Assembly (NCBI RefSeq): GCF_025998815.1
Contig: NZ_AP026678.1
Span: 930,001-994,000, forward strand
Length of the DNA: 64,000 nucleotides
DNA from: Ignavibacterium sp.
GTDB taxonomy: Bacteria; Bacteroidota; Ignavibacteria; Ignavibacteriales; Ignavibacteriaceae
Direction of reading: 5' to 3'
The position numbers were made by a program, and so were the translations under genes. Positions 29,954 through 39,876 of the stretch are shown here, one piece after another. Under the pieces are notes generated by a model. That model had not been told where the DNA came from and ran no database searches. It saw only the letters and a list, made by a program, of their open reading frames with translations. The stretch's first letter is position 1. Every line of letters starts with the position of its first letter.

Positions 29954-30976
29954 TTAAATTGCAAAGAACCAAAACACGGTTAATGCCAATGATTCTCTTA
30001 TTTTATTATAAAGTTCCGATAAAAAATTTAACTGCAGCTCAGATGCAATTGTTTTAATATTAAGATGATGAAATTTACTGATTTCTTTAATCCTGACAAG
30101 ATGAAATGAATCAGAAACTACTATTAAATTTCTCTTTGATTCTTCAATCAATTTATTTTTAATAAATTGTATCTGCTCAGTCGTGGAAGTTGTATTATTC
30201 TCAGTAATTACTTTTTGAAAAGAAATATTTTTTGATTTGAGATATTTCAGCGCAACTTCTGCTTCACTCAGTTCACCGGGAGCATTACTACCAGTAAGAT
30301 ACAATTTATCAACGTTAAAATTTTCTAATAAATCAATCGCTTTGTCAACCCTTGCAGCAAGAATCGGACTTGGTTTATTATCTGACCAAACAGCCGCTCC
30401 TAAAACCACAATAGTGTAAGAAGTTCTTTTATCAAGTGGCTGAAGTTTTACTCTTTCTTCACGTGAAATAATAAAGAAGAAGGAATAAACCAAAAATGCT
30501 ATCATTACTAACAAAGAAAGAACAAGGGACTTAAAAAATATTTTGCTCTGATTTTTTCTTAATCCCAGAAGTAACACAAAAATTAAAGTAAAAATCATCA
30601 ATTGATATATAGTATAACATAGTCCGGTAAATAATTTATTTCCAAACTGACCAAAAATATATATCGAATTAAAAGGCAAATTGATTTTGGTTGAAACATA
30701 GCCGAACACAAGGAAAAAATAAGATACAACCATTAGTGAGGATAAAACTTTGAGATTTAATTTAATCTTTGAATTAATCAATGCGAAAGTTAAGAGTAAG
30801 ATAGCTATCAAATAGATAATAAGATTAAAAAGGTTTCCGGTGATTTCTAAATTGATATCAAGAATGGAAAGATTTTGATTCTGATACTTAAAAAAATAAA
30901 GTAACAAGAGTTGCAGAAACGCAGCAATCATCAATAAATACAGAACAGTTTTGTTTTCGTTAATGGCGGATTTCAT
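29954..30976 (-). CDS. YdcF/ElyC-like DUF218 membrane protein
   Basis: The 340-residue protein has about five membrane segments in residues 10-170 and a C-terminal DUF218 domain. The DUF218 motifs are VVLGAAVWSDNKPSPILAAR, LTGSNAPGELSEAEVALKYL and TSTTEQIQFIKN. DUF218 proteins such as YdcF, SanA and ElyC are linked to envelope integrity, but the biochemical role is unsettled. The ATG at 30976 is preferred to the TTG directly before it. It precedes nusB by 14 bp. Confidence 0.82.
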   Translation of the reverse strand: MKSAINENKTVLYLLMIAAFLQLLLLYFFKYQNQNLSILDINLEITGNLFNLIIYLIAILLLTFALINSKIKLNLKVLSSLMVVSYFFLVFGYVSTKINLPFNSIYIFGQFGNKLFTGLCYTIYQLMIFTLIFVLLLGLRKNQSKIFFKSLVLSLLVMIAFLVYSFFFIISREERVKLQPLDKRTSYTIVVLGAAVWSDNKPSPILAARVDKAIDLLENFNVDKLYLTGSNAPGELSEAEVALKYLKSKNISFQKVITENNTTSTTEQIQFIKNKLIEESKRNLIVVSDSFHLVRIKEISKFHHLNIKTIASELQLNFLSELYNKIRESLALTVFWFFAI

Positions 30977-31063
30977 CAAAGATAATTAAATAATTTCTTT
31001 ACAAAGTTAAGCAAGCAGAAGTGATTTTTCGAATACTGAAATGTGGTATAAATCATTAAAGAA

Positions 31064-31341
31064 GTAATGAATAAAAAAGGCACCTTAAAGGTGCCTTAAA
31101 TTTATTGAAGCTTGAACACTACAGGTATTGACACCTGAACTCTTACAGGTTTACCTCTTTGTTTTCCAGGTTTGAATTTAGTTTTCTTTACTGCATCAAG
31201 AGCTGCTTCATCGCAACCAGCGCCAATGCCTTTAATAATTTTTGCATCTCTTACATCACCGTTTTCATCAACAAAAGCAAGAACATATACTTTACCTTCA
31301 ACTCCTGCTCTTTTGGCAATTTCAGGATAAACTATTTTGCT
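31064..31341. repeat. 278-bp direct repeat, copy 1 (3' end of tonB-like gene plus terminator)
   Basis: Read by eye, this is base-for-base identical to 31825-32102 (offset 761). It covers the last 80 or so codons, the stop and the terminator hairpin. Identity ends abruptly at 31342 (T versus C), beyond which the two genes are only related. Confidence 0.9.
31073..31098 (-). terminator. Intrinsic terminator after tonB-like gene 1
   Basis: GGCACC (31079-31084) pairs with GGTGCC (31090-31095), with a T6 tract following on the minus strand. It lies just beyond the stop at 31102 and is identical to the copy at 31834-31859. Confidence 0.88.
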
Positions 31342-31755
31342 TTGAATTGCCTGAATTCCACCAATCGGCTCTGGCATCACCTCGGAAAATGGGAGAAAAG
31401 GTTCTTCCTCTTCAATAATTTTCCTGTTTAAGTCTACCGGTGGTTTCCCAATTTCCACTTCTTTTTGTTCATTCGTATCCTCAAAAATTATATCTTCAAA
31501 ATTTTCATCAATAGTTGCTTCAACTGCAATAATAGGCTTTGGTGGAGGTGGAACTTTTTCAGTTTGTCTAGTTGGAGTTATATCAACAGCTGTAATAATA
31601 ACAGGTTGATCAGTAATCAGTAATCTATTTAATTCAAATCTGGGGAAGAATTTAAAGGCAGTAATAATAATTATTAAAACGGCTATGTAACTTAATTCTA
31701 AAGATTTTTTATAGCGAGAGATCAAATCGGCTTTCTTTGATTTTACGAGTGCCAT
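31102..31755 (-). CDS. TonB-family energy transducer (copy 1)
   Basis: The 217-residue protein has one N-terminal membrane helix (about residues 20-37), a proline-rich periplasmic linker (PPPPKP) and a C-terminal TonB domain (YPEIAKRAGVEGKVYVLAFV, ending SIPVVFKLQ). TonB proteins with ExbB-ExbD pass proton-motive force to outer-membrane receptors. No exbB, exbD or receptor gene is in the window. A GAGGAG site is close to the ATG. The C-terminal third is identical to that of the neighbour, the N-terminal part is diverged. Confidence 0.9.
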   Translation of the reverse strand: MALVKSKKADLISRYKKSLELSYIAVLIIIITAFKFFPRFELNRLLITDQPVIITAVDITPTRQTEKVPPPPKPIIAVEATIDENFEDIIFEDTNEQKEVEIGKPPVDLNRKIIEEEEPFLPFSEVMPEPIGGIQAIQSKIVYPEIAKRAGVEGKVYVLAFVDENGDVRDAKIIKGIGAGCDEAALDAVKKTKFKPGKQRGKPVRVQVSIPVVFKLQ

Positions 31756-31824
31756 AACTCCTCCTCTAAATATTATTTTAGTTTGATTGGTTTTACTTTG
31801 AAAGGGATGTTTTGTTCCGAAAGG

Positions 31825-32102
31825 GTAATGAATAAAAAAGGCACCTTAAAGGTGCCTTAAATTTATTGAAGCTTGAACACTACAGGTATTGACACCTGAA
31901 CTCTTACAGGTTTACCTCTTTGTTTTCCAGGTTTGAATTTAGTTTTCTTTACTGCATCAAGAGCTGCTTCATCGCAACCAGCGCCAATGCCTTTAATAAT
32001 TTTTGCATCTCTTACATCACCGTTTTCATCAACAAAAGCAAGAACATATACTTTACCTTCAACTCCTGCTCTTTTGGCAATTTCAGGATAAACTATTTTG
32101 CT
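31825..32102. repeat. 278-bp direct repeat, copy 2
   Basis: Identical to 31064-31341 by eye. It spans the 3' end of the second tonB-like gene and its terminator. Confidence 0.9.
31834..31859 (-). terminator. Intrinsic terminator after tonB-like gene 2
   Basis: It is the same GGCACC/GGTGCC hairpin with a minus-strand T6 tract as at 31073-31098. It lies between the two tonB-like genes and so separates their transcripts at least partly. Confidence 0.88.
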
Positions 32103-32519
32103 CTGAATTGCCTGGATTCCACCAATCGGTTCAGGCATTTCTTCTACAGCTACAAAGTACTGAGGTTCTTCCTCAACAATTTTTTTATCCTCCTTTGGAG
32201 GTGGAGGAGCTTCTACATTGGCATTAATGTCAATTTCGGTCTCTCCAATTTCAATATCTTCAAGCACTTCATCAGAAGGTGCCTCAATCGGGATAGGAGG
32301 TTTTGGCGGTGGTGGAGGTCTGTTCTCCTGTTTTGTCTGTTGAATATCTTCAACAGTAAAAAGCTCTTGTGGTCCTTCAATTTTAACTTCCTTTCCTCCA
32401 AAATCAGGAAAGAATTTGAAAGCCACAATCATAATAACTAAGGAGGCGATTAAACTGATCTCGAATACTCTTCTGTATTTAGCCATCAGATCAGCTTTTT
32501 TAGTTCTTTTTAGTGGCAT
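31863..32519 (-). CDS. TonB-family energy transducer (copy 2)
   Basis: The 218-residue protein has the same plan as the downstream copy: one membrane helix (about 20-37), a longer Pro-rich linker (NRPPPPPKPPIPIEAP and APPPPKEDKK) and the TonB C-terminal domain. It starts at the ATG at 32519 with a GAGGAG site. Paralogous N-termini (KKADLMAKYRR versus KKADLISRYKK) show an older duplication, whereas the identical 3' block shows more recent homogenisation. The two may serve different receptors or ExbB-ExbD pairs. Confidence 0.9.
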   Translation of the reverse strand: MPLKRTKKADLMAKYRRVFEISLIASLVIMIVAFKFFPDFGGKEVKIEGPQELFTVEDIQQTKQENRPPPPPKPPIPIEAPSDEVLEDIEIGETEIDINANVEAPPPPKEDKKIVEEEPQYFVAVEEMPEPIGGIQAIQSKIVYPEIAKRAGVEGKVYVLAFVDENGDVRDAKIIKGIGAGCDEAALDAVKKTKFKPGKQRGKPVRVQVSIPVVFKLQ

Positions 32520-32629
32520 TATGTTTTCTCCTCAAATCGTAAATTTTGGTTACTAACTTAATACTTGATTGATGTATTGTCAAATTACTTCTCGGGTATT
32601 TTTACTGTAATACAAATAAAAAGTTCCAG

Positions 32630-33037
32630 CTAAACTTTCAAAAAATTATTAATAAAAATATAAAACCTTCGGTACAGAAATTCTGCTAACAAACTTCCGG
32701 AGATTGCACCAACAAAATCTGCAACCCAATCCAGAACCTCTGCACTTCTTCCCGGCACAAATAGCTGATGAAGCTCATCGAGTAATCCATATCCGGCAGC
32801 AATAATAATAGTAATCAGTAAAATATTTTTTTTAAGTGATGGATATTTAGTTTGATATTTCAATGTAAGGTTTAGGAAAAAGCCCAATACAAAAAATGCC
32901 AGGAAATGATTAACCTTATCACCAATTTCAACAGATGGAAGCTGATCAGAAGGTAAACTTGTTAAGATGAAAATTGTTATCCAATGAATGATCAAAGGAA
33001 GATAAATAAAAACAAATACTCTGGGATTAGTTTTCAA
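32630..33037 (-). CDS. VanZ-like membrane protein
   Basis: The 135-residue protein has four hydrophobic segments and the VanZ-like pattern GDKVNHFLAFFVLGFFL, GYGLLDELHQLFVPGRSAEVLDWVAD. VanZ family members have been tied to teicoplanin resistance in enterococci, but most have unknown function. The TTG start (33037) has AGAGG upstream and overlaps the NAD(P)HX repair gene by 11 bp. Confidence 0.85.
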   Translation of the reverse strand: MKTNPRVFVFIYLPLIIHWITIFILTSLPSDQLPSVEIGDKVNHFLAFFVLGFFLNLTLKYQTKYPSLKKNILLITIIIAAGYGLLDELHQLFVPGRSAEVLDWVADFVGAISGSLLAEFLYRRFYIFINNFLKV

Positions 33038-34583
33038 ATGACCTCTTTAGAAAATTTATTGTTGCAGGAATATTTTTCATTAAATCTGTTGCAATAATTC
33101 CTAATTCAGTTTTTTTATTTAATAAAATATCTGCAGTAAGTCCATGCAGGTAAACCGATAGTAAAGCGGCTTCTTTCAGATTTTTTGATTGTGAATAAAA
33201 TCCGGCAATCATACCGGTTAGAACATCACCACTTCCGAATTTTGCAAGTCCATTATTTCCTGATGAATTGATAATTATATCACCAGTATAAATAAATGTT
33301 ATTGTAGGAGCACCTTTCAATACTAAAATTGTTTTGTGATGCTTTGCAAATTCACTTCCTATTTCAAAAATATTTTTTTCTATTTCTTCAACAGGAAGAT
33401 TTACCAGATTTGAAAATTCACCTAAATGCGGAGTTAAAATACATTTTCTTAAATCAGCTTTTGATAGAATATCCTTCAATGCGAATAAAGCATCAGCATC
33501 TATTACCGCTGCTTTAAAGTCTTTCTTCTTTATAAATTTTTGAACAAACTCGATGGTTTGCTCTTCCCTTCCAATGCCAGGACCAAAAGCAATAACATCA
33601 GCCCATTTAATTTTTGATTCCAGTGCCTTGTAATATTCAGGTGTAAGAAATTTGCAATCATCGTTTCCATAAGATTGAACTACTAACTCAGTTATTTTCT
33701 TGTGAATAAATTTTTTAACTGACTGAGGAATTGCTAAAACTGATGCTCCGGTTCCTGAGTAAAGCGCTGAACCAGCAGTTAATACTGCCGCGCCTGGATA
33801 TTGAAACGAACCTGCAATTGTTAATACCTTTCCGGCAGAGTATTTATTAATTCTCTTTCCTCTTTTGGGTAAAAATTGATACGCATCTTCAGGTTCAAAT
33901 AAAAATGTGTTGGTAAACTCACTATCAAAAAAATCACGACCAACACCGATTTCACATAAAATTATTTCTCCACAATTTTCATAACCTTTGCAAACGAACA
34001 ATCCTTTCTTAAATTCACCAAGAGTGATTGTCAAATCAGATTTGAAGATTATATCACCATAGCCAGTGTCTGCATTCAATCCGGTAGGAACATCAATTGC
34101 AACTTTAATTGCATTAATTCTATTTAGTTCATTTACGATAAGAGAGATTGGTTCTTTCAATGTACCTGAAAAACCGCTGCCGAGAATTGCATCAATTATC
34201 AGTTCTCTGTCTTTAAATATTTTTAATTGTTTTGTACCGGAGAATTGAATTAACTCAAGATTAGCTCTTTTTTGAGAAAGATTCTGACAGATTTCAAAAT
34301 TGACTCTGCAATCATCACTCATCGAATGCGGATCACCAAGATAAATTACTTTTACATCTAAACCATTATTTGATAAATGCCTTGCAACAGCAAATCCGTC
34401 TCCTCCGTTATTACCTTTGCCACACACTATTCCAACTAATTTAACTAAAGGAAACTTAGATAAAATTGTTTGGGAAATTCCGAGTGCGGCATTTTCCATT
34501 AGTACTATTCCGGGAGTTTGCAATTGATTAATTGCAAAAGAATCAAGAGCACGGATTTGTGAATTAGAGTATAATGGAATCAT
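33027..34583 (-). CDS. nnr: Bifunctional NAD(P)H-hydrate epimerase / ADP-dependent dehydratase
   Basis: The 518-residue fusion repairs hydrated NAD(P)H. The N-terminal epimerase domain has VCGKGNNGGDGFAVARHL and DAILGSGFSGTL; the C-terminal dehydratase has FGPGIGREE, ILTPHLGEFSNL and FGSGDVLTGMIAGF, all conserved. This is the common bacterial two-domain arrangement. It is convergent with nothing and is coupled to the VanZ-like gene by an overlap. Confidence 0.93.
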   Translation of the reverse strand: MIPLYSNSQIRALDSFAINQLQTPGIVLMENAALGISQTILSKFPLVKLVGIVCGKGNNGGDGFAVARHLSNNGLDVKVIYLGDPHSMSDDCRVNFEICQNLSQKRANLELIQFSGTKQLKIFKDRELIIDAILGSGFSGTLKEPISLIVNELNRINAIKVAIDVPTGLNADTGYGDIIFKSDLTITLGEFKKGLFVCKGYENCGEIILCEIGVGRDFFDSEFTNTFLFEPEDAYQFLPKRGKRINKYSAGKVLTIAGSFQYPGAAVLTAGSALYSGTGASVLAIPQSVKKFIHKKITELVVQSYGNDDCKFLTPEYYKALESKIKWADVIAFGPGIGREEQTIEFVQKFIKKKDFKAAVIDADALFALKDILSKADLRKCILTPHLGEFSNLVNLPVEEIEKNIFEIGSEFAKHHKTILVLKGAPTITFIYTGDIIINSSGNNGLAKFGSGDVLTGMIAGFYSQSKNLKEAALLSVYLHGLTADILLNKKTELGIIATDLMKNIPATINFLKRSFEN

Positions 34584-34635
34584 AATTACTGTTGGGAAAT
34601 TTTGCAGCGCAAAGTTATTAAATCTCTTACAACTT

Positions 34636-36063
34636 TTATAGGTAAGAAATTATCAGATTCAGAAGTGAACCTGGTAAAACTCCCAACAAAACAACTAATA
34701 TTGCTGAAATGAAAACTGCTAAAAGACCTGTGTTGCTTCTTTCAATTTCAATCTGCTCTGATGAATCATAGAAATACATAAGCACAACTAAACGCAGATA
34801 GAAATAAACACTTATAACACTCGAAAGAACACCAAGAATTGCTAACCAGGTTAACTTTGCTTCAATTGCTGCAATAAAGATGTAGTACTTTCCAAAGAAT
34901 CCGGCAAATGGTGGAATGCCAGCAAGTGAAAACATAAATAATGAAAGTAATGCTGCAAGTAATGGTTGTCTTGTACCTAAACCACGATAAGAATTTAATT
35001 CAAGATTAGCTTCTTCTTTTCCTTCTATAATACTAACTATTCCAAAAGCACCAAGATTCATAAATGAATATGCTGCAAGATAAAATATAATTCCTGCGAT
35101 GCCTTCAGTATTGGATGCAGCTAAACCAATTATTAAATATCCCGCGTGTGAGATTGATGAATAAGCAAGCATTCTTTTAATATTTGTCTGAGCAATTGCA
35201 ACAATGCTACCAAAGAACATTGAGAGAACAGATATAACAGAAAGATACGGAGTAATTATTCGCATCGCACCGGAAGTAAACAAAACAAACAAGGAAACAA
35301 TAATTGCACTGAACGCTGCAGCCTTTCCAGCGGTTGAGAATAATCCTGCAACTGTTGATGGAGCGCCTTGATAAACATCAGGTACCCACATATGGAATGG
35401 GAATGCAGCTATTTTAAATGAGAAACCAATCAAGAATAATAAAACTCCGGTTAGAAATAGAAGATTTCCGGAAAGCTCGGAAAATTTTGTGGTTATAACT
35501 TCAAAAGAAGTGCTTTGGGCTGTACCATAAATTAAAGCAATTCCGTAAACGATGAATCCTGTTGCAAATGCACCGAGTAAAAAATATTTAAGAGCTGACT
35601 CGGTCGCGGTTAATCTTTTTCTGTTAATTCCTGCAAGCACATAAAATGAAACCGACATTACTTCCAAACCAAGGAAAATCATAAATAAATCTTTGGCTCC
35701 AGCCATAAGCATCATACCAAGAACAGAAGTTTGCATCAGAATATAGTACTCACCAAAATAAGCATCATATTTTTTAATATAGTCAATTGAAAGGAAGCAG
35801 ATTATTGCAGCACTGAATGTAAATATGAAATAGAAAATATTTACATAGCCACCGGTTGCAAGCATATTCTGCAAGACTACAGAACGGGCATCAAGTGTGA
35901 ATAGAGAATAAAATCCGGATGCAAGAAATATTAAAATCGAAAACCAACTTAGTATGTTTTCACTTTTCTTCGAATACATTTCGATTGTAGTTGCGATAAG
36001 GATTCCGGCAGCTACAATCACAAGTGGAAGAGTATTATAGAATTCCTGAATATTGTTGTACAT
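34636..36063 (-). CDS. nuoN: NADH-quinone oxidoreductase subunit N
   Basis: The 475-residue protein has about 14 membrane helices and the antiporter-like core FHMWVPDVYQGAPSTVAG and LAYSSISHAGYLIIG. It is one of three proton-pumping subunits of complex I. It is the last of the nuoJ-N series, 16 bp after nuoM. Confidence 0.93.
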   Translation of the reverse strand: MYNNIQEFYNTLPLVIVAAGILIATTIEMYSKKSENILSWFSILIFLASGFYSLFTLDARSVVLQNMLATGGYVNIFYFIFTFSAAIICFLSIDYIKKYDAYFGEYYILMQTSVLGMMLMAGAKDLFMIFLGLEVMSVSFYVLAGINRKRLTATESALKYFLLGAFATGFIVYGIALIYGTAQSTSFEVITTKFSELSGNLLFLTGVLLFLIGFSFKIAAFPFHMWVPDVYQGAPSTVAGLFSTAGKAAAFSAIIVSLFVLFTSGAMRIITPYLSVISVLSMFFGSIVAIAQTNIKRMLAYSSISHAGYLIIGLAASNTEGIAGIIFYLAAYSFMNLGAFGIVSIIEGKEEANLELNSYRGLGTRQPLLAALLSLFMFSLAGIPPFAGFFGKYYIFIAAIEAKLTWLAILGVLSSVISVYFYLRLVVLMYFYDSSEQIEIERSNTGLLAVFISAILVVLLGVLPGSLLNLIISYL

Positions 36064-36079
36064 AAATCAAAAACTCAAA

Positions 36080-37618
36080 TTACCTGTTGTTAATTAATTT
36101 CTCTGCAGTCTGTTCAGGATTAAAAACCTGATGAATTATTTTGGCTGAAGTTTTTTCAGATACCTTTAAGAATGTAGAGGGATAAATTCCTATCCACACA
36201 ATGAAAATAAAAATAGGAATCATCACAAAAATTTCTCTTGCATTCATATCTTTTAATCCATTGAGTGAAGGGTTTTTAACTTCACCAAATACAACACGCT
36301 GATACATCCAAAGCAAATAAACCGCTGCGAATATTACACCGCTTGCAGCAAAAACTGTAAACCACCAACTATTCAATACTCCTGATTTGAAAGAACCTAA
36401 AAGAATTAAAAACTCACCAACGAATCCATTCAATCCTGGTAAGCCAATTGATGACAAAGATGCAAACATTAAAGAGAAAGCAAAGAATGGCACGAGTTTA
36501 GCAATTCCACCATAGTCAGCAATTTCACGTGTGTGGGTTCTTTCATAAATAACACCAACCAAAAGGAATAATGCTCCTGTTGAAAGTCCGTGATTAATCA
36601 TTTGTATCACTGCACCCTGAACAGATTCCTGAGTCATCGCAAAAATTCCAAGAACTACAAATCCAAGGTGAGAAACTGAAGAATATGCAACAAGCTTCTT
36701 CATATCTGTTTGAACCATTGCAACCAAAGCACCATAAATTATCCCAATCACAGCCAAAATAGAAAAGTAAGGTGCAAAGTATAATGATGCATCGGGGAAA
36801 AGCGGAAGATTAAATCTGAGCAAACCGTAAGTTCCCATTTTAAGCAAAACTCCGGCAAGGATTACAGAGCCGGCAGTTGGTGCCTGAACATGAGCATCAG
36901 GTAACCAGGTGTGTAAGGGGAAAAGCGGAACTTTAATCGCAAAGCTTAAACCAAATGCGAGGAACATCCAAAGCTGAATATCTCTTGCGATTGTCGGTGC
37001 TACCTTATAAAGCTGTGTTATATCTGTAGTAAAATATCCGAGTGAACCTGAGGCATAAACAGCTAACCAAACAATTGCAACTAACATCAACAAACTTCCA
37101 AACATTGTGTAAAGGAAGAACTTTATTGCAGCATAAATTCTTTCTTTACCTCCCCAGATTCCGATTATAAAGTACATCGGAATGAGCATTGCCTCCCAGA
37201 ATATGTAAAACAGGAATAAATCAAGCGATACAAAAACGCCAATCATTCCTGTTTCAAGTAAAAGCATGAAAAATGTAAATTCTTTTATTTTATGTTCAAT
37301 ACTTGACCAACTCGAAATCAATGTAAGTGGAGTAAGAAAAGTTGTTAATAACACAAGCAAAATTGATAATCCGTCAACTCCAACAAAGTAATAAACATTA
37401 AGTCCTTGTATCCATTCAAACTTATGAATGAATTGAAAGTCAGAGGATGAATGATCAAATCCAAAATAAACGAATAATGATATTATGAATGTTATAGCAG
37501 AAAAGAATAAACCTGTGTATCTGATTGCTGAAGCTTTCTCTTTATTAATAAATAATAAAGCGAAAGCACCAATTAAAGGAAGCAAAATCAGGTATGTAAG
37601 TAAAAGACTATTTTCCAT
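36080..37618 (-). CDS. nuoM: NADH-quinone oxidoreductase subunit M
   Basis: The 512-residue protein has about 14 membrane helices, with FPLHTWLPDAHVQAPTAGSV and VAYSSVSHLGFVVLG, and the conserved Glu in FWEAMLIPMYF. It is a proton-pumping antiporter-like subunit of complex I. It is 3 bp after nuoL. Confidence 0.95.
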   Translation of the reverse strand: MENSLLLTYLILLPLIGAFALLFINKEKASAIRYTGLFFSAITFIISLFVYFGFDHSSSDFQFIHKFEWIQGLNVYYFVGVDGLSILLVLLTTFLTPLTLISSWSSIEHKIKEFTFFMLLLETGMIGVFVSLDLFLFYIFWEAMLIPMYFIIGIWGGKERIYAAIKFFLYTMFGSLLMLVAIVWLAVYASGSLGYFTTDITQLYKVAPTIARDIQLWMFLAFGLSFAIKVPLFPLHTWLPDAHVQAPTAGSVILAGVLLKMGTYGLLRFNLPLFPDASLYFAPYFSILAVIGIIYGALVAMVQTDMKKLVAYSSVSHLGFVVLGIFAMTQESVQGAVIQMINHGLSTGALFLLVGVIYERTHTREIADYGGIAKLVPFFAFSLMFASLSSIGLPGLNGFVGEFLILLGSFKSGVLNSWWFTVFAASGVIFAAVYLLWMYQRVVFGEVKNPSLNGLKDMNAREIFVMIPIFIFIVWIGIYPSTFLKVSEKTSAKIIHQVFNPEQTAEKLINNR

Positions 37619-37621
37619 AAA

Positions 37622-39559
37622 TTAAAAACTTAATATTATCCATAATAAAGCTGCAGCTATTCCAAGCACCATAACTAATGCATAAAGCTGAGCTACTCCA
37701 GTTTGAACTTTTCTTATTATTGAAGAAAGTAAATCAACTAATTTTGCCACACCGTTTACAGTTCCATCAATAATTTTATTATCAGCGATTTTCCATAAAA
37801 CATTTCTTGATACTGTTACTATCGGATTAACAATCACTGCATCATAAATTTCATCTACATAATATTTATTCCACAAAAGATTATATAATCCTTTGAATCG
37901 TGTAGCAGTTCTTGAAGCTATTTCTGGTTTCTTCAGATAAATATATCTTGCCAGTAAAATTGAAGCTGCAGCACCAATAACTGAAATCACCATCAGTAAA
38001 ATTTCTTCAAAGTGTGAATGCAATCCGAAGTGCATCAGTTTTCTATCCGCATCTTTAAAGATTGGTGCTAACCAATTATGAAATTGATTTCCGTGTTCCC
38101 CACTGAATACTTCAGGTATTCCAATGAATCCTCCGATAACGGAAAGTATTGCTAGAATGATTAATGGAATTGTCATTACTTTGGGTGATTCGTGCGGATG
38201 TTTATCGTGACCAAATCTTTCCTTGCCTTCAAAAGTAAGAAAGTATAATCTGAACATATAGAATGCAGTCATCAATGCAGTGATAACACCAACTAACCAT
38301 AGAATAAAACCTCCGTTTGCAAAAGAATACCAGAGAATTTCATCTTTACTGAAGAATCCGGAAAGTGGTGGAATACCGGAAATTGCTAAAGCAGCAATCA
38401 GAAATGTAATTGCTGTATGAGGCATATATTTTTTCAATCCACCATAACGCTGAATATCCTGCTCCTCGTGCATTGCGTGGATTACACTTCCTGCACCAAG
38501 AAAGAGAAGAGCTTTAAAGAAAGCGTGCGTCATCACATGAAATATTCCCGCACTGAATGCACCAACACCCATCGCGAGGAACATATATCCAAGCTGACTT
38601 ATAGTTGAATAAGCTAAAACCTTTTTAATATCGTTTTGTACAATTCCGATTGTTGCAGCAAAGAATGCTGTCATCAATCCGATAATGGCGACAACAATCA
38701 TAATTTGAGGTGCGGAGGCAAATAGAACAGAACATCGGGCAACCATGTAAACTCCGGCGGTAACCATTGTTGCAGCATGAATCAATGCTGAAACCGGAGT
38801 CGGACCAGCCATTGCATCAGGTAACCAAACATAAAGTGGAATCTGTGCAGACTTGCCGGTTGCACCAATGAAAAGGAATAATGTTATAAATCCATAAACA
38901 GAAGCTGAAACACTGAATGTACTTGCTTTGCTGAAAACATCATTAAAATTGAGAGAACCAAATGTTAGGAAGATTAAAAACATTCCAAGAAGAAAACCAA
39001 AGTCGCCAATTCTGTTTACAATAAATGCTTTTTTAGCTGCATCCGATGTTGTATTCTTTTCAAATTTTCTATCATACCAAAATCCAATCAAAAGATATGA
39101 ACAAAGTCCAACACCTTCCCAACCAAGAAACAAAAGGACAAAATTATCAGCGAGAATAAGATTCATCATTGCAAAGATGAATAGATTGAGATATGCAAAG
39201 AATCTCCAGAAACCTTTATCACCATGCATATAACCAATCGAATAAACATGAATAACAAAACCAACACCGGTAACAATCAAAGCCATTACTAATGAAAGTT
39301 GATCAACCTGATAAGCGAAACTTACATCCAGTCCGCCAACATTAAGCCAGGTGAATAAGCTAACGATGATTTGTCTTTGTTCAACAGGTAGAGATAAAGT
39401 TTCGAAGAATGCGCCAAGTGCTATGAGAAACGAAATTCCGATTACACCGCTTCCGATTGTACCGATAACTTTTTCATTTTTAATACGACTTCCAAAAATT
39501 CCGTTGATAAGAAAACCGACTAATGGAAGAAGTACAGTTAAATAAATTAATTCACGCAT
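37622..39559 (-). CDS. nuoL: NADH-quinone oxidoreductase subunit L
   Basis: The 645-residue protein has about 16 membrane helices, WLPDAMAGPTPVSALIHAAT and LAYSTISQLGYMFLA. The C-terminal part should form the long lateral helix characteristic of NuoL. It is an antiporter-like pump subunit of complex I. It is 9 bp after nuoK. Confidence 0.95.
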   Translation of the reverse strand: MRELIYLTVLLPLVGFLINGIFGSRIKNEKVIGTIGSGVIGISFLIALGAFFETLSLPVEQRQIIVSLFTWLNVGGLDVSFAYQVDQLSLVMALIVTGVGFVIHVYSIGYMHGDKGFWRFFAYLNLFIFAMMNLILADNFVLLFLGWEGVGLCSYLLIGFWYDRKFEKNTTSDAAKKAFIVNRIGDFGFLLGMFLIFLTFGSLNFNDVFSKASTFSVSASVYGFITLFLFIGATGKSAQIPLYVWLPDAMAGPTPVSALIHAATMVTAGVYMVARCSVLFASAPQIMIVVAIIGLMTAFFAATIGIVQNDIKKVLAYSTISQLGYMFLAMGVGAFSAGIFHVMTHAFFKALLFLGAGSVIHAMHEEQDIQRYGGLKKYMPHTAITFLIAALAISGIPPLSGFFSKDEILWYSFANGGFILWLVGVITALMTAFYMFRLYFLTFEGKERFGHDKHPHESPKVMTIPLIILAILSVIGGFIGIPEVFSGEHGNQFHNWLAPIFKDADRKLMHFGLHSHFEEILLMVISVIGAAASILLARYIYLKKPEIASRTATRFKGLYNLLWNKYYVDEIYDAVIVNPIVTVSRNVLWKIADNKIIDGTVNGVAKLVDLLSSIIRKVQTGVAQLYALVMVLGIAAALLWIILSF

Positions 39560-39568
39560 AAAATCTGA

Positions 39569-39874
39569 TTACCACTTGAGAATATTTATTTCGTCAATAT
39601 TAACAGTAAGTTTATTTCTAAAGATTGCTATAATTATAGCAAGTCCAACTGCTGCTTCGGCTGCGGCTACAGTCATTACAAAAAATACAAACAACTGACC
39701 AACCGAACTTCCTAAAAATGATGCGAATGCAATCATTGTGAGATTAGCGGAGTTTAACATTAATTCTATACACATAAAAACTACAATAGCATTTCTTCGT
39801 GTAAGAACTCCCGCTACTCCCACAAGAAACATAAAAGCGCTGAGAACTAAGTAATATTCAATTGTTATTGTCAT
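39569..39874 (-). CDS. nuoK: NADH-quinone oxidoreductase subunit K
   Basis: The 101-residue protein has three membrane helices, [24 protein letters not shown] and [17 protein letters not shown], typical of NuoK with its membrane Glu residues. It is 2 bp downstream of nuoJ. Confidence 0.95.
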   Translation of the reverse strand: MTITIEYYLVLSAFMFLVGVAGVLTRRNAIVVFMCIELMLNSANLTMIAFASFLGSSVGQLFVFFVMTVAAAEAAVGLAIIIAIFRNKLTVNIDEINILKW

Positions 39875-39876
39875 AG

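Noticed and set aside
31920-32441. Long open frame (173 codons) on the plus strand opposite the second TonB-like gene
   Set aside because: It is the antisense of a well-supported TonB gene, has biased residues (many Phe/Asn) and has a twin antisense frame in the duplicated copy. It is a shadow.
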